Positions 14,201 through 25,070 of a stretch of DNA of 64,000 bases are shown piece after piece. The stretch is taken from the NCBI GenBank assembly GCA_028554795.2, contig CM068839.1, forward strand, positions 89,190,182-89,254,181, given 5' to 3'. The stretch is from Sinohyriopsis cumingii. Taxonomy: Eukaryota; Mollusca; Bivalvia; Unionida; Unionidae. Numbering within the stretch: the first letter of the stretch is position 1; each line of letters opens with the position of its first letter. The notes beneath the pieces were generated by a model. That model had not been told where the DNA came from. It made no database searches and worked only from the letters and a program-made list of their open reading frames with translations. Position numbers and translations under genes: made by a program.

Positions 14201-17200
14201 ATCTGCGAATTGTTCTTTAAACTTTGCAGTGATGCATTCTAAAATAATCCTCCAGTAATACAAAATGTACATATTTCTGATTTTGTCTTTTCTCTTTTTG
14301 ATGCATATTTTTAAAATTGTTTTAATTGTTTGTATTTGTACAAACACCATGGACTTGTACTCAATCACCTCTATTTACTAACAACAAACAAGTAGCGACA
14401 TTTAAAATTACTATCTTGAGGAATTAACTAGTGTAACTGTATTAATGTATTTCAATCCTGCAGTTTATGAGCTACAAGGTTTTAGTTTATTTGTGTTACA
14501 CATGGTTTAATACTTAGAGAGAGAGAAGCAGCTCTGAATGATGCACAAATCTGTGGGTATTGCATGTCCACTGGATTTATATTAAAAGTCGTCAATGCAT
14601 TACCTTTTTTTGATTATTTGATTAATACATATTTTAATATTTGTTTAAGGAGATTATAATTTTCCCATATGAAATAAAGGCCAGTACTGACCAGTCCCCA
14701 CCCCACAATTGTCAATGTTAACCAAAATATGTTTCCCTCATTATGCCATATTTAATGTTTATGGACTCCATTGCTTGCAAGTTATTGAGGAAGACTGCAT
14801 TCAATATCAGTTACTCCAAGCATTTAAATACAGTACATATGTACTTTTAGCCAGGACTGGCTAAATGGGTATAAATGTGATTTTTACAATCTGCTATGAT
14901 ATGCCTAAAACAATAACATGTAAGATTCAGTTATTCCATTACCAGTGTTCGAACAAGGCTGACGCAGTAACTGTGACCTTTGGTGAGCACTATTTTCTTT
15001 ACTGGTATCGTAAACCAATAAAAAGGCATACTGACTGGCTCTAGTGGCCGAGATAAGTTACACTTCAGAAAACAGTATTTAGAACAATGGAGGAACCCTG
15101 GCTATATTTTGTTTTTGATTCGCAAAAGAATGCAGAGATGCTCTCAGGATTTTACCATAAGGGGGAGTTTCCCCTTGTCACAAAAAAAGATAGAAGTAGA
15201 ACAAAAATGAGGAGAAGGAAAAAAGTCATAGTTCAATATTTACATAACACTTCAATATCCATCTCTCCATCTTCATGCTCCACTTTAAGACTCCAACTGA
15301 AATCAAAATCTTTAACAGAGTTGGCCTCTAGCTGTATAAGAATTAATCTGTTGATTGTTTCTGAGCCTAATTTGTTTCTTATCTGTGTACTGGCCAGTAC
15401 TGACCAGTCCCCACGCCACAACCGTCAATGATAACCAAAATCTGTTTCCCTCATTATGCCATGTTCAATGTTTACAGACTCCATTGCTTGCAAGTTATTG
15501 AGGAAGACTGCATTCAGTATCAGCAACTCTGATTACATGTTTAGGGTCTTACAGAAAGTAACAAGAAAAAAGTGAAGACATGTAAAATTTAACAAATAAT
15601 TTATTTCCCTAGAAAAACAAGGTAAAAGCAAGAAAAAGAACTTATGGTTTTACGAATCAAATCCAAAATTAACCCAAGAATTAAAAATAGAAATCCTATT
15701 ATTAAAAAGTCTTAAATGAAACTGAGTTTGAATCCTAATGAAATCCAAAATGGAAGATGACGTCTGTCGTAAGCTGTGAAGTGCTGCAGTGTCAACAGTC
15801 TCTTGTTGAATCAGAGAAAATATTATTCCAGTTTTTGAATCCTGTATAAATTATGATAAATGTCCTTGTCCAAGAATTAATTTAGAGCTCTAGTATTTCC
15901 AGGGAAAAGAATCACTTTTCTTTAAAATAATTTGAAGAAAATAAAATAATTATCCCAAAACTGGTCACAACTTAAAACAACTTGACTTTTCAAGTGTTAT
16001 GGCACTACTGACAATTCCTTCTCAAATCATTAGTAATATGTCTAACTACAATGCAAAACAAATTCCCAGGTGATGGTGAAGTGTTTATCCTTCTGGGAAA
16101 ACCAAAAGTTTGTAACAATAAACACGTTATCTGTCACATACTCCAAGTATGGCCTTGATTCCACTTTACGAATCTTACTCTGAGAAAGAATAAAATAAAA
16201 ACAGTTGTTTACCAAAAGCTATCACTGGTTCTGAATCAAGGTCAGAAACTAAGTCAGCATAGATACAATTGTCTCCATAAAGTTGTTCATGTCAAAAATA
16301 ATATAAAAATCAGTCAGAACTTAACTCTATTCCAGTTAATATAGTTACATTACAATAACATGTAATGGAATAAAAAAAATTAAAACTAAAAACCAAACAA
16401 TTCAATTAAATTAAATATACATAACACTCCCCCCATAAAAGAAAAAGAAAGATTTATATAGTAAAGCTTTCTTTTTAACACAGATTAATTATATATAAGG
16501 TTTAAACAAAATAACATAAAAAACTCTTATCAATTATACAAAGTGTACATGAAATAATATTTCTAAACATGGGAAAGTGCATCTGCTATTAAATTATCTT
16601 TTCCCTTGATGTGCCTGATGTCAATATTATATTCCTGTAACAGCAAACTGAACCTTAGTAGTCCTTAATTTTTGTTCATTATGTAACTGCATTTGTATCT
16701 GTTTCTCCTCTTTCTGTAACTGCATTTGTATATATTTCTCCTATTTCTGTAATAACATTTGTTCTTTCTCTTTCTCCAATTGCAACTGCATTTGTTTTTC
16801 ATCTTTATCTTTCTGAAGTTCCACCTTTCTTAACTCTAATTCCATCTTGTATTTTAATTTAAATTACTTTTATGTCAGAATCTGATACTGATTGAAATCA
16901 AAATACTTTCGTCCAAAACAAATGAGAATCAGCCATTTTCTGTCGTCTAGACAGCTCATATTATTATAAATGTACATATTATTATAAATATAAATATTAT
17001 TATAAATGTACATAATATTATAAATGTACATTTGGAAAACATCCTTGATGCAAGGTTCAATCTACAACAAAATGCTTGTTACTGGGCCCATTGTGCCAAT
17101 CAAATTTAGTTTAACAACTATTCATGTCAAGCCGAAGAAACCAGATGTGTAAACAGTTGTGAAAAATACACATTGAAACAAGTACTACAGTATTTCTAAT

Positions 17201-20200
17201 GGCTTGACTTACGTTGCAACAAGCACTTTAAGGGTGAATGGCTGAATAAAACTGTCTACTACAAAGAATACAATTTCATATACACAACCTGAAACTAACT
17301 TTTTGTGGGAGTTCTTCCGCATCACCACATTCCAAGTGTGCCATTTGTACAAATTTTGTGTCAATCACATGATCACATGCCCTGGAAGCATATCTGAGAA
17401 TTACATTAATGTCAGTTTGTAAAACCTAACAATGTACTTTTTTCTCTCATAATATGATCATTTGTTTCTTTGGTCTTTAAATTGTCAAGTTTCATGAAAC
17501 AATGAAATTGACAAAAATGAGTACCTTCTAAATATTTTTACCAGGGATCGTCCTGGGCTTCGCCAATGTCGCAAATTGCGATTTTTTTTCCTTATTGGCG
17601 ACAAAAATATCCCATCTGGCGATTTTTTTGGCGACAGACTTTTTGGTTATTTAATTTGTACATACAATCATAGATTTGGACTGGATAAATTAAAAGGGAG
17701 AACGAAAGGAAGCCACAAACTTGACTAAGCAATGCATTGGAATCAATCTGTTACACAAACAATCCTTTGTTCGTATTGACAACCCCATCTTTACAGTGCA
17801 TTGTTACATCATAATCTGCTTATGCTGACATCTGGGCTGAGTACTGTATGCTGCGATACAGTCAATCATGCTACCGCACTATACCTACAACTGACCGACT
17901 TCTGAAGACGTGAATAGAACAGATACAATTAATTGAATGGCTAAATCTTCTGTTGGTTTTTTTTTTTTTTTTTTACATATACCAGTACAATAGTTTTGCT
18001 GAACCTTCATAGAAAACAGATAACCTTTGAAGTACCGACTACTGTGTATAAATACAAAGCAAATGGAAAAATCTCAATCACAATTATGTCTGTCGCCAGT
18101 GCAGCATTTTACTCATTGTTCTTTTCCTTTGGCCATCAATCAGTGTTACGGCTGCTGAGACTTAAACTCCGAAACAAGAAATAGCACAAAAAAAACAACC
18201 AGTTTTGCATAATTAATAATAATTATTTATTTCTCAAAATACAAGAGTGAAAGAATCTCTAAATTGGGTGTGAATTTATGCTTATATATACGGTCCAATA
18301 TTGCCAGGTGTTGACTCGTGTAAGTTTCATTCGTGGGAATGGAGATCATATTTTGTTTGTCGAGAAAATTTATACAGCATTCAGTGATCATTCTTGGGAT
18401 TTAGGAAGCAATTCACTACAAGCTTTGTGAAGCTAGCCATGGTGGGGGGGGGGCTGCTGATAGACTACTGGTGTCACCTGTCAGTGCTGTGGACTGTGAA
18501 CGTAGATTCAGTAAGATGAACCTCATAAAAACTGACATCAGAAATAAACTCTGCATCTCGTCTCTCGAGAATTTCATGAGAATCAGCACGTACAGATGTG
18601 AAAAATTAGACTTTGAAACTGCATTCAACAAGTGGGCAGCCCTAAAATTGCGACGGATCTTCATGTAACACTTTGTAACATTTTGTTAATGCTTGTTGTA
18701 ATTAAAGAATTAAGTAACCCATCTTTTGTAATTTTCATTGCCTGTTACATTAATAGACTAAATTAACCCTTGGAAAAATGTACACTACTTGTTCTGGCGA
18801 CACTTTTTGAAAATTGGCGACAAAATATTGAGGTTGGCGATTTTTTTGGCGACAGCTTTTTAAAAGCCAGGACCATCCCTGTTTACTTTTCTTTTATCAG
18901 AGGTTCTAAAAAGAGAATGGCCTTATTGTTCAGTTATCTCTGAGCTCCATACCACCACAAAAAGCTAGACCTTATCGCTCAGATTATCTCTAATCCTATT
19001 GTAGTTTTACAGTGTAATAGATGGAGAGTTTTACAGTGTAATATATGGGGAGTTTTACAGCGTAATAGATGGGGAGTTTTACAGTGTAACAGATGGAGAG
19101 TTTTACAGTGTAATATATGGGGAGTTTTACAGTGTAATATATGGGGAGTTTTACAGTGTAATATATGGGGAGTTTTACAGTGTAATAGATGGGGAGTTTT
19201 GCAGTGTAATATATGGGGAGTTTTACAGTGTAATAGATGGGGAGTTTTACAGTGTAATATATGGGGAGTTTTACAGTGTAATAGATGGGGAATTTCACAA
19301 TAATGTCTGCTACGTTGTGTGGATAGTTACCAGAAGTTCCTCCATAGTGGTGTTGCATTTCTCCAGGTTGATCCTTTTGATCGCACATGGCTCATTACGA
19401 GGTTTATAGATTGCCCTCTGTACGACTGCAGTTGCTCCTGCACCTGAAACATATTAACCAAATACTTTTGTACATGTTATGTATTTTATTTCTACAGATG
19501 TCCCCTCCACTTTTCTGAATCTAGGTTTTGACTCTAATCTGGCAATCCTTTATCAATGACTCGATCTTTAGTTCTGTAAAAAAATTTACAGAAATAAGGG
19601 CACTACTTAAGTACTTAAGATCATAAAAAAAATGTATCCTGCTGGGAGTTATGATCAAACCTTAAATTCACAGAAAAGGACACATGATTGGAGTTTTCAT
19701 ATTGGGGAAATGTAATAAGCTTTATTGTCTTTAAAATCTACTCCTGTAGTATCTAAAATAACAAGTAATTTGTAACAGTAATAATTCCCAAAAGCATAAT
19801 AACATTTAAGCAAAAAACATCTGCTGCAATCACCTACTTCTGCAACAAAAATCAGAGTTACTTCTACAGCTTACCATGGTAAATTCCCTCTTTTTTATAT
19901 ACAAATCCAGGGGCAGAAATATGTATTAAAATCCAAGGCTGTCCCTGGGCATCTAGCTTTTATAAACTGGATTTTATAGCAGACATTTGGGTTGCTCAGT
20001 AAATTCAATGTTTGTCACATATATAGTTATTAACACGTAGTCAGTTAGACCTAACTGCAATAATACATGTACATTATTGCACCTCAAGCCTGGTATTGCA
20101 GCTTTCTCACAATTTTTTGCCTACATTCACTGAATGTTGACCATGGGGGCATTTTATCATCAGGACAAATTTTTTGTCACACACTGTTGCAACTGCTACA

Positions 20201-23200
20201 CTTTCAATATGAAACAACAAAAAAATCAAGTTAAATTGATTTGTGTGTTTATTTGGATTTCAGAACATTTCAAGTTAAGCAATATTTTTCCTCCAGGTCC
20301 AGATATCTGCCATTGTCTAATTGCTCTAACAATGTCCTTCTGACTCATTAGATCAATAGTGTTTATGTTCTTTAGTATCTGAAGCATGTCTTGATTTATA
20401 ATTGCTATTTACAATAATATGATGGTGTTCATTAGTTTAGTGTTTCCTTACGCCAGTTTAAGTGTGTCCAAAGGACAGACGTATTATTAAACTTTAACTT
20501 TAAACATTCATCCGCATTTTTCTCAGGCAAATTATATCTTTTATAACATGCCCAACAACCGAATCACTTAGAATACTGGAGGATCCCAATCTGAAATTAA
20601 AAGGTCCACGGGCATAGGGCAATCAGATTTTTGAGCACTGATTATATATTTGGACAATAATAAAAATAATCATTTTAATAGAGTCTTTACATGAAATATG
20701 TGCTGTGTGCATGTGGTTGGTGGTGGAGTTTAGACAAATAGACCACCAGTCTGAAATGGCACTGCCTTGAATTCATGTGTTGTTATGGTACATATCCCCA
20801 AACCAAAGATGCATCAAATCATGGAGATTTTTCAATTCTGCAAACCAAAAATTAACTGGTCTTATCCTAACATACCATTTACCTACTTTTAGTGAAAATA
20901 AGTATTTATATACTCATGTCTTTGGCAATCCTACATAAAGGTCTCACTCTCAAAAAAATTCTGGATTTGGTAACCATCATCTTCAGCCGACGTTTTGCTG
21001 AAAATGAAACTGAGTTTTAGTAGTTTTTTTCATGATCTTAAAATAATGCGTACACAATTGTTTAGCCCACAAATTTAATCCCCTCATTATCTACTTGTTC
21101 TCTTCTTTTCTGTTATTCCTGAGGTTTCAAGTTACCTTTCTACCCAATCATGGTTAACTTCATATACTGCCATGCACATTTAGATACAATGCTGTGTCTT
21201 ACAGCATATTTTTCTTTAACTTCTTAAAACTTACTCCATCTCCCCTTGTTTTTAAAAATAGATGATCCATATAAATATATTAATATACATATAGATACAA
21301 CTGTCTTCACAAACAACAGAACTTTAATGCTGATGTATCTGCTCCTCATACAAACATGGTATAGTTTAGGGGTGAGAATATATATATACACTGATCCCTC
21401 AATAATAATTTGCAAACCCACTTATAATGTTGGAGGTAGGCACTGGTCCCATTTTGTCTCCTTGAAAATGTCAAAAGAACTGATCCTTATTTGTTGAACG
21501 TGAAGAAAATTGTGATCAAAATTATATGGGTGCCATTACATCGCTCAAGAATCCCTCAGCTAATGTTAATAGATTAAACCAGTCTGCTGATAAAAGTCCT
21601 TAGTACAAGTACAAAAGCTTCAAGTTAGCTTTCTCTATATTGTTTGTGCAATTGAACAGCTTAAAACATTATCAAATATGAATAATACTACTAAACAGTT
21701 AAGTTTTCACCAAAGTGATCAGAATTAATAAATAAAACCCTGATATATTACTCATTTCTCAATCGAAAATGGCAATTGGTTGAATCATGAAATTCTCAAC
21801 ATATAATAAGTCCAATATTTTGTTACATTTTCTTTACAAAATAAATTCCAATACACTATAAATAACAATCCTGAGAAACTTCTGATCAGCAAAAATGTCA
21901 CTAATGCCCATCAGTAGCAACACTTTAAGAAATAAATAGCAATGAAGGTTGTGTTAATTAAATGCAGACTGTTCTTTGATCTTGCATTTCCAGCTGTATT
22001 AAATGTATTGTTATGCACAATTAAAAGCAGACCTGCTTTGTTATTTCACTTTATGTCTTTTGTATTAAATAAAATAAAGGGAATGGAATAGATCATGGTT
22101 CATTATGGAGAAGCTAATTCCTTCCCGATTTGTAACAGAAATTTGCTCAAGGATGAGACAAAATCACAGCATCAATAAAACAATCTGAAGATGATAGAAG
22201 CTCTGCTACCCATGTTTCAGCACAGACCAATAAGTAGGTCTCCGCTTTTTTCCCTGAAAGCAGAGACCAATGTTGTGGTCCATACCGAAGTTTTACGCGG
22301 TGTTAACCTCCCATCAGTTCTGATGTATCAGACGCTCACTAGCAATTAACAAATTTATTTCAACTGACCTTGGTATGCAGACGGAAACTAAAATCCATTT
22401 TCTTTTGGCCTATGGTGTCAAATCCTTCTGAACACTCACGTATTAGTAATAAACCCTGTCAGAACACTTATGTATACATCTATTAATGACCTTATTTTTC
22501 CAACTGCTGACGCATTCATGAAAAGCGGCATCACACCATGGCAAGAACAACAACTGGACACCTTCTAGCAAGAAGTATATCACACAGAACTGACCAATGA
22601 TTGGGACAGAACTGCGGTTAGGTCTGGTCGTCATGGCAGAATTTTGGGAGACAGAGACAGACATTGCGGAAATTGAAGATCTTGAGAAGGATAAATAAAT
22701 TTAAAAACAAATCAAAACTGTAATGCTATTAATAACAAATAGTATGTATGTATGTATTTATGCATGTATGTATGTATGTTTTATCATTATTATTATTTAG
22801 CATATCTTTACTCAGAGATCTCGGAAACGCTTGATTACGCGTATTTGGATGCCAATTTTTAATATGGGATGCAGAAAATCACTGAGGCTGGAGTCCTCCG
22901 TACGCATGTACACCAGTCCTGCTTCAGCCACCTGCTTTGCAGGGAAAATGTGTTGATCAAATAGCTGTGCTGATATTTACAATGACAGAATTCAGTGACT
23001 GAAAGATCACTTGATGCATACATGTTGCCAGTTTATAAGAGTACATAAAAAAGAACATGATGCAATAGCTGGGCAGCAACTAAACAATGTTTTGACTGGC
23101 GGCCAGGTGGGAAAATGTACTGATATTTACAGTGATTGAATTCAGAGGCAGAAAGACCCAGAGATGTACATGTGGTCATTTATAAAAGTACATCAAACAA

Positions 23201-25070
23201 ACAACTTTAGCTTTCATTATTGTGTTCATTTCCAAATGTAGCGGAATAAGCAGTGCACGTGACCTCAGAATCAAGACATGTTGAGACTTAGACAAAATGC
23301 TATTCATAAGTGGGTGACAAGTTGCCTAAAAATGAAAGCTTCGCCTTCTTCAGTTTGGAAAGCGAAAACAACTTCACCCTGCGATTATATAAGAGGTACA
23401 TTGACTGACCATACCATATTTTTGTATAATGCCCCTCGCCTTAGCCCGGCTATTTCTAGTGTTGTAGCGAAATGTATTCATCAAGGCATCAGTAGCTAGG
23501 CCTAGTTTTTATATCAATTACGTTGACAAACAAACTCTTGCCCATTCACAAGCATTATGTTTTGATAGCTGATTGACCATTAACCCTTTTCCCAGTAAGG
23601 TAGCAACTATCAATTTCCTGCATGCTATCCTTTCATGATAAAACATACACACTTGTGTTTTAAGATCAAAATTGGTGATCTGGATATATATTAACTGCCT
23701 CTTGTACACTATTTTGTCACAAAATTAGTTTGAAACTGTAAATGAACCAGTGGGCCTAACGGGTAGTAATGGCGGATTTCGCTAAGTCTGGGATGTACCA
23801 GTTTATTAGATTGTCTGTTTTCTTAAATCATCGGGCAAATATATTCAGAAAAAAATATGCATATCATTGAAACCAAAGCCTAGGCATTATTTTATTAAAG
23901 ATTTAACTTTAGAATGCAAATTATGTAGGTCAGAAATGTATGGGACAATGCTATGTTGTGGAATTCACGAGGTGTGCTTTAAGATCTAAGCTGTTTTCTG
24001 ACTTGACACGTATTTGCAAAAATACGGGAAAAAACAGCAAATCAGATACTATTTATTTGCCTAAAATTACTACAAGCATGTATACAAATAAATAAACCAT
24101 AAATTTGCGATCCCGTCAATGGACTGTTGTAATGAAGCTATATTATAGTAAGTGATTACATTACGAAAACCTCTCCATTTAAAAGCAGATGCACTCACAT
24201 CTGTGTTGATTCTGTTGGAAAGAAGGGACTGCAACTTTTGATGGTGGGACTCCTATTTTTACCAAAATGGGAGTCCTGGACTCCTAGTTTTAAAATCCTA
24301 GTGAGACCTCTGTTACTGCTCATTATAGTTTCTATTTTTAAATTATTTATTGTTCTCTAGATCTTGGTCCAGTTTTAGCTGTGATATTCAACTGGTATTC
24401 AATTTATGCAACGATGCTTATGCAATATCTTCAAACATTCTGACAATATGCTGAAAAAAAGCCGGATCTGACTCACCTGGCTGCTTCATTGCTATATATA
24501 GGAACGATTTAGTACCAACTCCACGAAGTAGGGGTAATACTATTAGTACCAGTGACTACAATGTACACCAATGTGTTGCCAAAACGTTTGTCTTCATCTG
24601 CATGATTTAATGAATTGTTGAAATCAGCCACAAAAATCGTCCATCTGCATGGTGGGTGGGGGTTTTATGGTCAGTCTGAGCCATCGTACGTTAAGTATTT
24701 CGTTTCACTACGTAAATTAATTTTCCTTTCCACGTTCTAGATGATCTACTAATTACATTACTATCTCACTGGTAGGTGTTATTCAAACAAAAGAAAGATA
24801 ATTCATCAAGTATAGGTGTGTTCCATACCATAATCACTAGAACTTAATAAATTGGGAGGAAACATCGTGCCTCGAAAACATGTAACATAAAAAGCATATA
24901 ACAATTTGTTCTACACTGAGCAAGTAAATCCCTCATTTTTAGCAGATATATTCAGGAATATTATCTCTCACAAAACAATATGTATGATGCTAACCAATTA
25001 CTTCCTTAAGTTCATAGTCATCCTTTTGATTTGACCAATGGTCTACATCCTCTTGGGTTGTGTCAGCCAT
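502..25070 (-). CDS. OXSR1: OSR1/SPAK-like Ste20 serine/threonine kinase, 5' part, six exons
   Basis: Host gene for a GCK-VI Ste20 kinase, the family that WNK kinases activate and that phosphorylates cation-chloride cotransporters in cell-volume control. Coding exons on the minus strand: 24995-25070, 19331-19443, 11619-11727, 6199-6340, 3501-3556 and about 502-611. All junctions are GT-AG and the phases agree from exon to exon. Visible kinase features are a glycine-rich loop (GAGATAVV), the VAIK-type lysine in [10 protein letters not shown], the family signature [16 protein letters not shown] in the catalytic loop, [11 protein letters not shown], and the activation segment [17 protein letters not shown]. 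The rest of the kinase domain and the C-terminal PF2 and CCT domains lie beyond the left edge. OXSR1 and STK39 orthology cannot be separated from this part; many invertebrates have one gene for both. Confidence 0.93.
612..3500 (-). other. OXSR1: Kinase intron 5 with a solo LTR
   Basis: AT-rich intron sequence with no supported gene. It contains the solo LTR described separately. Short open frames here have no recognisable domain. Confidence 0.7.
1294..2222 (-). mobile_element. Solo LTR of a retrotransposon
   Basis: A 929-bp block starting TGTTAC and ending TTAACA, flanked on both sides by GCAG (1290-1293 and 2223-2226), as expected for a short LTR target duplication. It aligns along its length with 15541-16436, where the same repeat adjoins a polypurine tract and a Ty3/gypsy pol fragment, which identifies it as an LTR and gives its minus orientation. 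No internal region is present, so it is a solo LTR left by LTR-LTR recombination. Confidence 0.75.
3501..3556 (-). CDS. OXSR1: OSR1/SPAK-like kinase, exon 5 (catalytic loop)
   Basis: A 56-bp exon encoding the Arg-Asp-Ile-Lys-Ala-Gly-Asn catalytic loop, then [12 protein letters not shown] leading into DFG. Its acceptor is TTTTACAG and its donor is GTATAG. Phases match exons 4 and 6. Confidence 0.93.
3781..4575. repeat. Minisatellite, unit about 50-65 bp
   Basis: About a dozen imperfect units, each with AAGTCCTCTTTCAGTA followed by AGCTGATAAATACC-like sequence and a variable CAGTAACAAC spacer. Divergence between neighbouring units is visible, so the array is not recent. Confidence 0.75.
4790..5105. 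repeat. Minisatellite, unit about 55-60 bp
   Basis: Five to six imperfect units containing CAACTGGCACAATGTGACTG and GAACCTG-like blocks. It differs in sequence from the array at 3781-4575. A 144-codon open frame over it is low complexity and is not supported as a gene. Confidence 0.65.
5190..5549 (-). mobile_element. tRNA-derived SINE, copy 1
   Basis: On the minus strand it starts with a tRNA-like head that has an A-box (GGTCTAGTGGTTAGAGG) and a B-box (GGTTCAAACCC). A body of about 250 bp follows, ending in a (CA)n tail (5195-5230). The plus-strand copy at 43981-44316 has the same head, body and (CA)n tail, so this is one SINE family. The head suggests RNA polymerase III transcription, with movement by a partner LINE. 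Confidence 0.8.
6199..6340 (-). CDS. OXSR1: OSR1/SPAK-like kinase, exon 4
   Basis: A 142-bp exon encoding the segment that begins GSMLDIIK and ends GQIH, including [20 protein letters not shown]. This is the alpha-D to alpha-E region before the HRD motif. Acceptor TTCAACAG, donor GTAAGA; phases join with exons 3 and 5. Confidence 0.93.
6341..11618 (-). other. OXSR1: Kinase intron 3
   Basis: A 5.3-kb AT-rich intron. It contains the small hAT-type MITE at 6652-6783. I see no gene in it; the 117-codon open frame at 8104-8457 is discussed under rejected items. Confidence 0.65.
6652..6783. mobile_element. hAT-type MITE, 132 bp
   Basis: Begins CAGGGGTCTCAAAC and ends GTTTGAGACCCTTG, imperfect terminal inverted repeats of a style common in hAT elements. 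The flanking 8 bp are TTATAGAG (6644-6651) and TTAAAGAG (6784-6791), a 7/8 match that fits the 8-bp target duplication of hAT transposases. There is no coding capacity, so it is a non-autonomous copy. Confidence 0.75.
11619..11727 (-). CDS. OXSR1: OSR1/SPAK-like kinase, exon 3
   Basis: A 109-bp exon encoding [18 protein letters not shown], then [19 protein letters not shown], the alpha-C to hinge region. EIQAMSQC is a signature of this kinase subfamily. Acceptor CTATTTCAG, donor GTGAGA. Confidence 0.93.
12460..12900 (-). pseudogene. Decayed zinc-finger protein fragment, probably transposon-derived
   Basis: A minus-strand frame contains [17 protein letters not shown], a CxxC half of a C2H2/BED-like finger, and meets a stop just after it. 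A second frame beginning near 12759 continues with lysine-rich, coding-like sequence for 99 codons. The two frames overlap, which suggests a frameshift in one former gene. Similar single-finger proteins accompany hAT-type transposases, but no transposase domain is visible here. The GC-rich block at about 12003-12070 just beyond could belong to the same element. Confidence 0.4.
12925..12952. repeat. (TC)n microsatellite
   Basis: An uninterrupted TC dinucleotide run of about 28 bp inside kinase intron 2. Confidence 0.9.
14681..14822 (+). repeat. Dispersed repeat, copy A
   Basis: A 142-bp block starting GGCCAGTACTGACCAGTCCC that recurs at 15390-15531 in the same orientation with roughly 90% identity. 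The second copy abuts the gypsy LTR remnant. The origin is unknown; it may be part of a larger mobile element. Confidence 0.7.
15390..15531 (+). repeat. Dispersed repeat, copy B
   Basis: Second copy of the 142-bp block at 14681-14822. It ends immediately before the LTR-like sequence that starts near 15541. Confidence 0.7.
15541..16436 (-). mobile_element. 3' LTR of a truncated Ty3/gypsy retrotransposon
   Basis: Homologous over about 890 bp to the solo LTR at 1294-2222. On the minus strand it begins TGTTATG directly after a purine tract, GGGGGGAG (complement of 16437-16446), which is the expected polypurine primer for plus-strand synthesis. Its far end near 15541 is degenerate. Confidence 0.75.
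16437..16860 (-). pseudogene. Internal remnant of a Ty3/gypsy element (RNase H end plus gag-like coil)
   Basis: On the minus strand, 16563-16656 encodes [20 protein letters not shown] followed by [10 protein letters not shown] and a stop. This is the end of the RNase H region of gypsy reverse transcriptases, where KGKxNxxADALS is diagnostic. Just upstream, 16660-16860 encodes a glutamine/lysine/glutamate-rich coil ([18 protein letters not shown]) of the kind seen in gag-like proteins, with a stop. Most of pol is missing, so the element is internally deleted. Confidence 0.7.
17542..18881 (+). mobile_element. Degenerate hAT transposon copy
   Basis: The ends form imperfect inverted repeats: CAGGGATCGTCCTGGG at 17542 and its near complement, GCCAGGACCATCCCTG, ending at 18881. 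Subterminal copies of TTGGCGACAAAATAT-like and GGCGATTTTTTTGGCGACAG sequence occur at both ends. Inside, 18471-18668 encodes a hAT C-terminal dimerisation domain. An 8-bp target duplication is not clear. Confidence 0.7.
18471..18668 (+). pseudogene. hAT transposase C-terminal dimerisation domain fragment
   Basis: The frame reads [20 protein letters not shown], then [18 protein letters not shown], ending KWAALKLRR. The C-E-R-x-F-S and N-x-I-K-T-x-x-R residues are hallmarks of the hAT dimerisation region. The N-terminal zinc finger and RNase-H-like catalytic core are absent, so this is a remnant. Confidence 0.75.
19003..19295. repeat. 24-bp minisatellite next to kinase exon 2
   Basis: About twelve copies of GTTTTACAGTGTAATAGATG plus GGGA. 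On the minus strand it is open in frame and would give VKLPIYYT repeats, but that is a consequence of a 24-bp unit without stops. It ends about 35 bp from the donor of exon 2. Confidence 0.9.
19331..19443 (-). CDS. OXSR1: OSR1/SPAK-like kinase, exon 2
   Basis: A 113-bp exon encoding the end of the glycine-rich loop (GAGATAVVQ), the ATP-binding lysine in AIKRINLEK, and ends EELL. Acceptor TTTCAG, donor GTAACT. It joins in phase with exon 1 through a split Gly codon. Confidence 0.93.
19444..24994 (-). other. OXSR1: Kinase intron 1
   Basis: A 5.5-kb AT-rich intron with no supported gene. It contains a short (TATG)n stretch near 22741-22780 and one copy of a dispersed repeat at 24785-24893. A 73-codon plus-strand frame at 23278 is discussed under rejected items. 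Confidence 0.65.
24785..24893 (+). repeat. Dispersed repeat, copy 1
   Basis: Contains CAAACAAAAGAAAGATAATT and GTGTTCCATACCATAATCAC; about 105 bp recur at 25603-25712 in the same orientation at roughly 85-90% identity. The copies bracket kinase exon 1 and its upstream region. Confidence 0.7.
24995..25070 (-). CDS. OXSR1: OSR1/SPAK-like kinase, exon 1 with start codon
   Basis: ATG at 25070-25068 is followed by [20 protein letters not shown] and KEVI, then a GTTAGC donor. The DDYELxEVIG segment just before the glycine-rich loop is characteristic of OSR1/SPAK, and the short acidic leader is of normal length for the family. The sequence above 25070 should hold the 5' UTR and promoter. Confidence 0.92.

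Larger units (their letters stand above)
11728..19330 (-). other. OXSR1: Kinase intron 2 with several transposon remnants
   Basis: A 7.6-kb intron containing a decayed zinc-finger open frame (12460-12900), a (TC)n tract, a repeated block (14681-14822 and 15390-15531), a truncated gypsy element (15541-16860), a hAT copy (17542-18881) and a minisatellite next to exon 2. No other host exon is supported. Confidence 0.65.

Noticed and set aside
18996..19388. A 130-codon minus-strand frame of VKLPIYYT repeats joined to kinase-like sequence
   Set aside because: It is a 24-bp minisatellite read through from a real exon in the wrong frame; the exon itself is 19331-19443 in another frame.
23278..23499. 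A 73-codon plus-strand frame starting [12 protein letters not shown] with a possible GT donor, like a first exon with a mitochondrial leader
   Set aside because: No second exon or recognisable domain was found, and it lies inside an intron of the kinase gene on the opposite strand; not enough to call.
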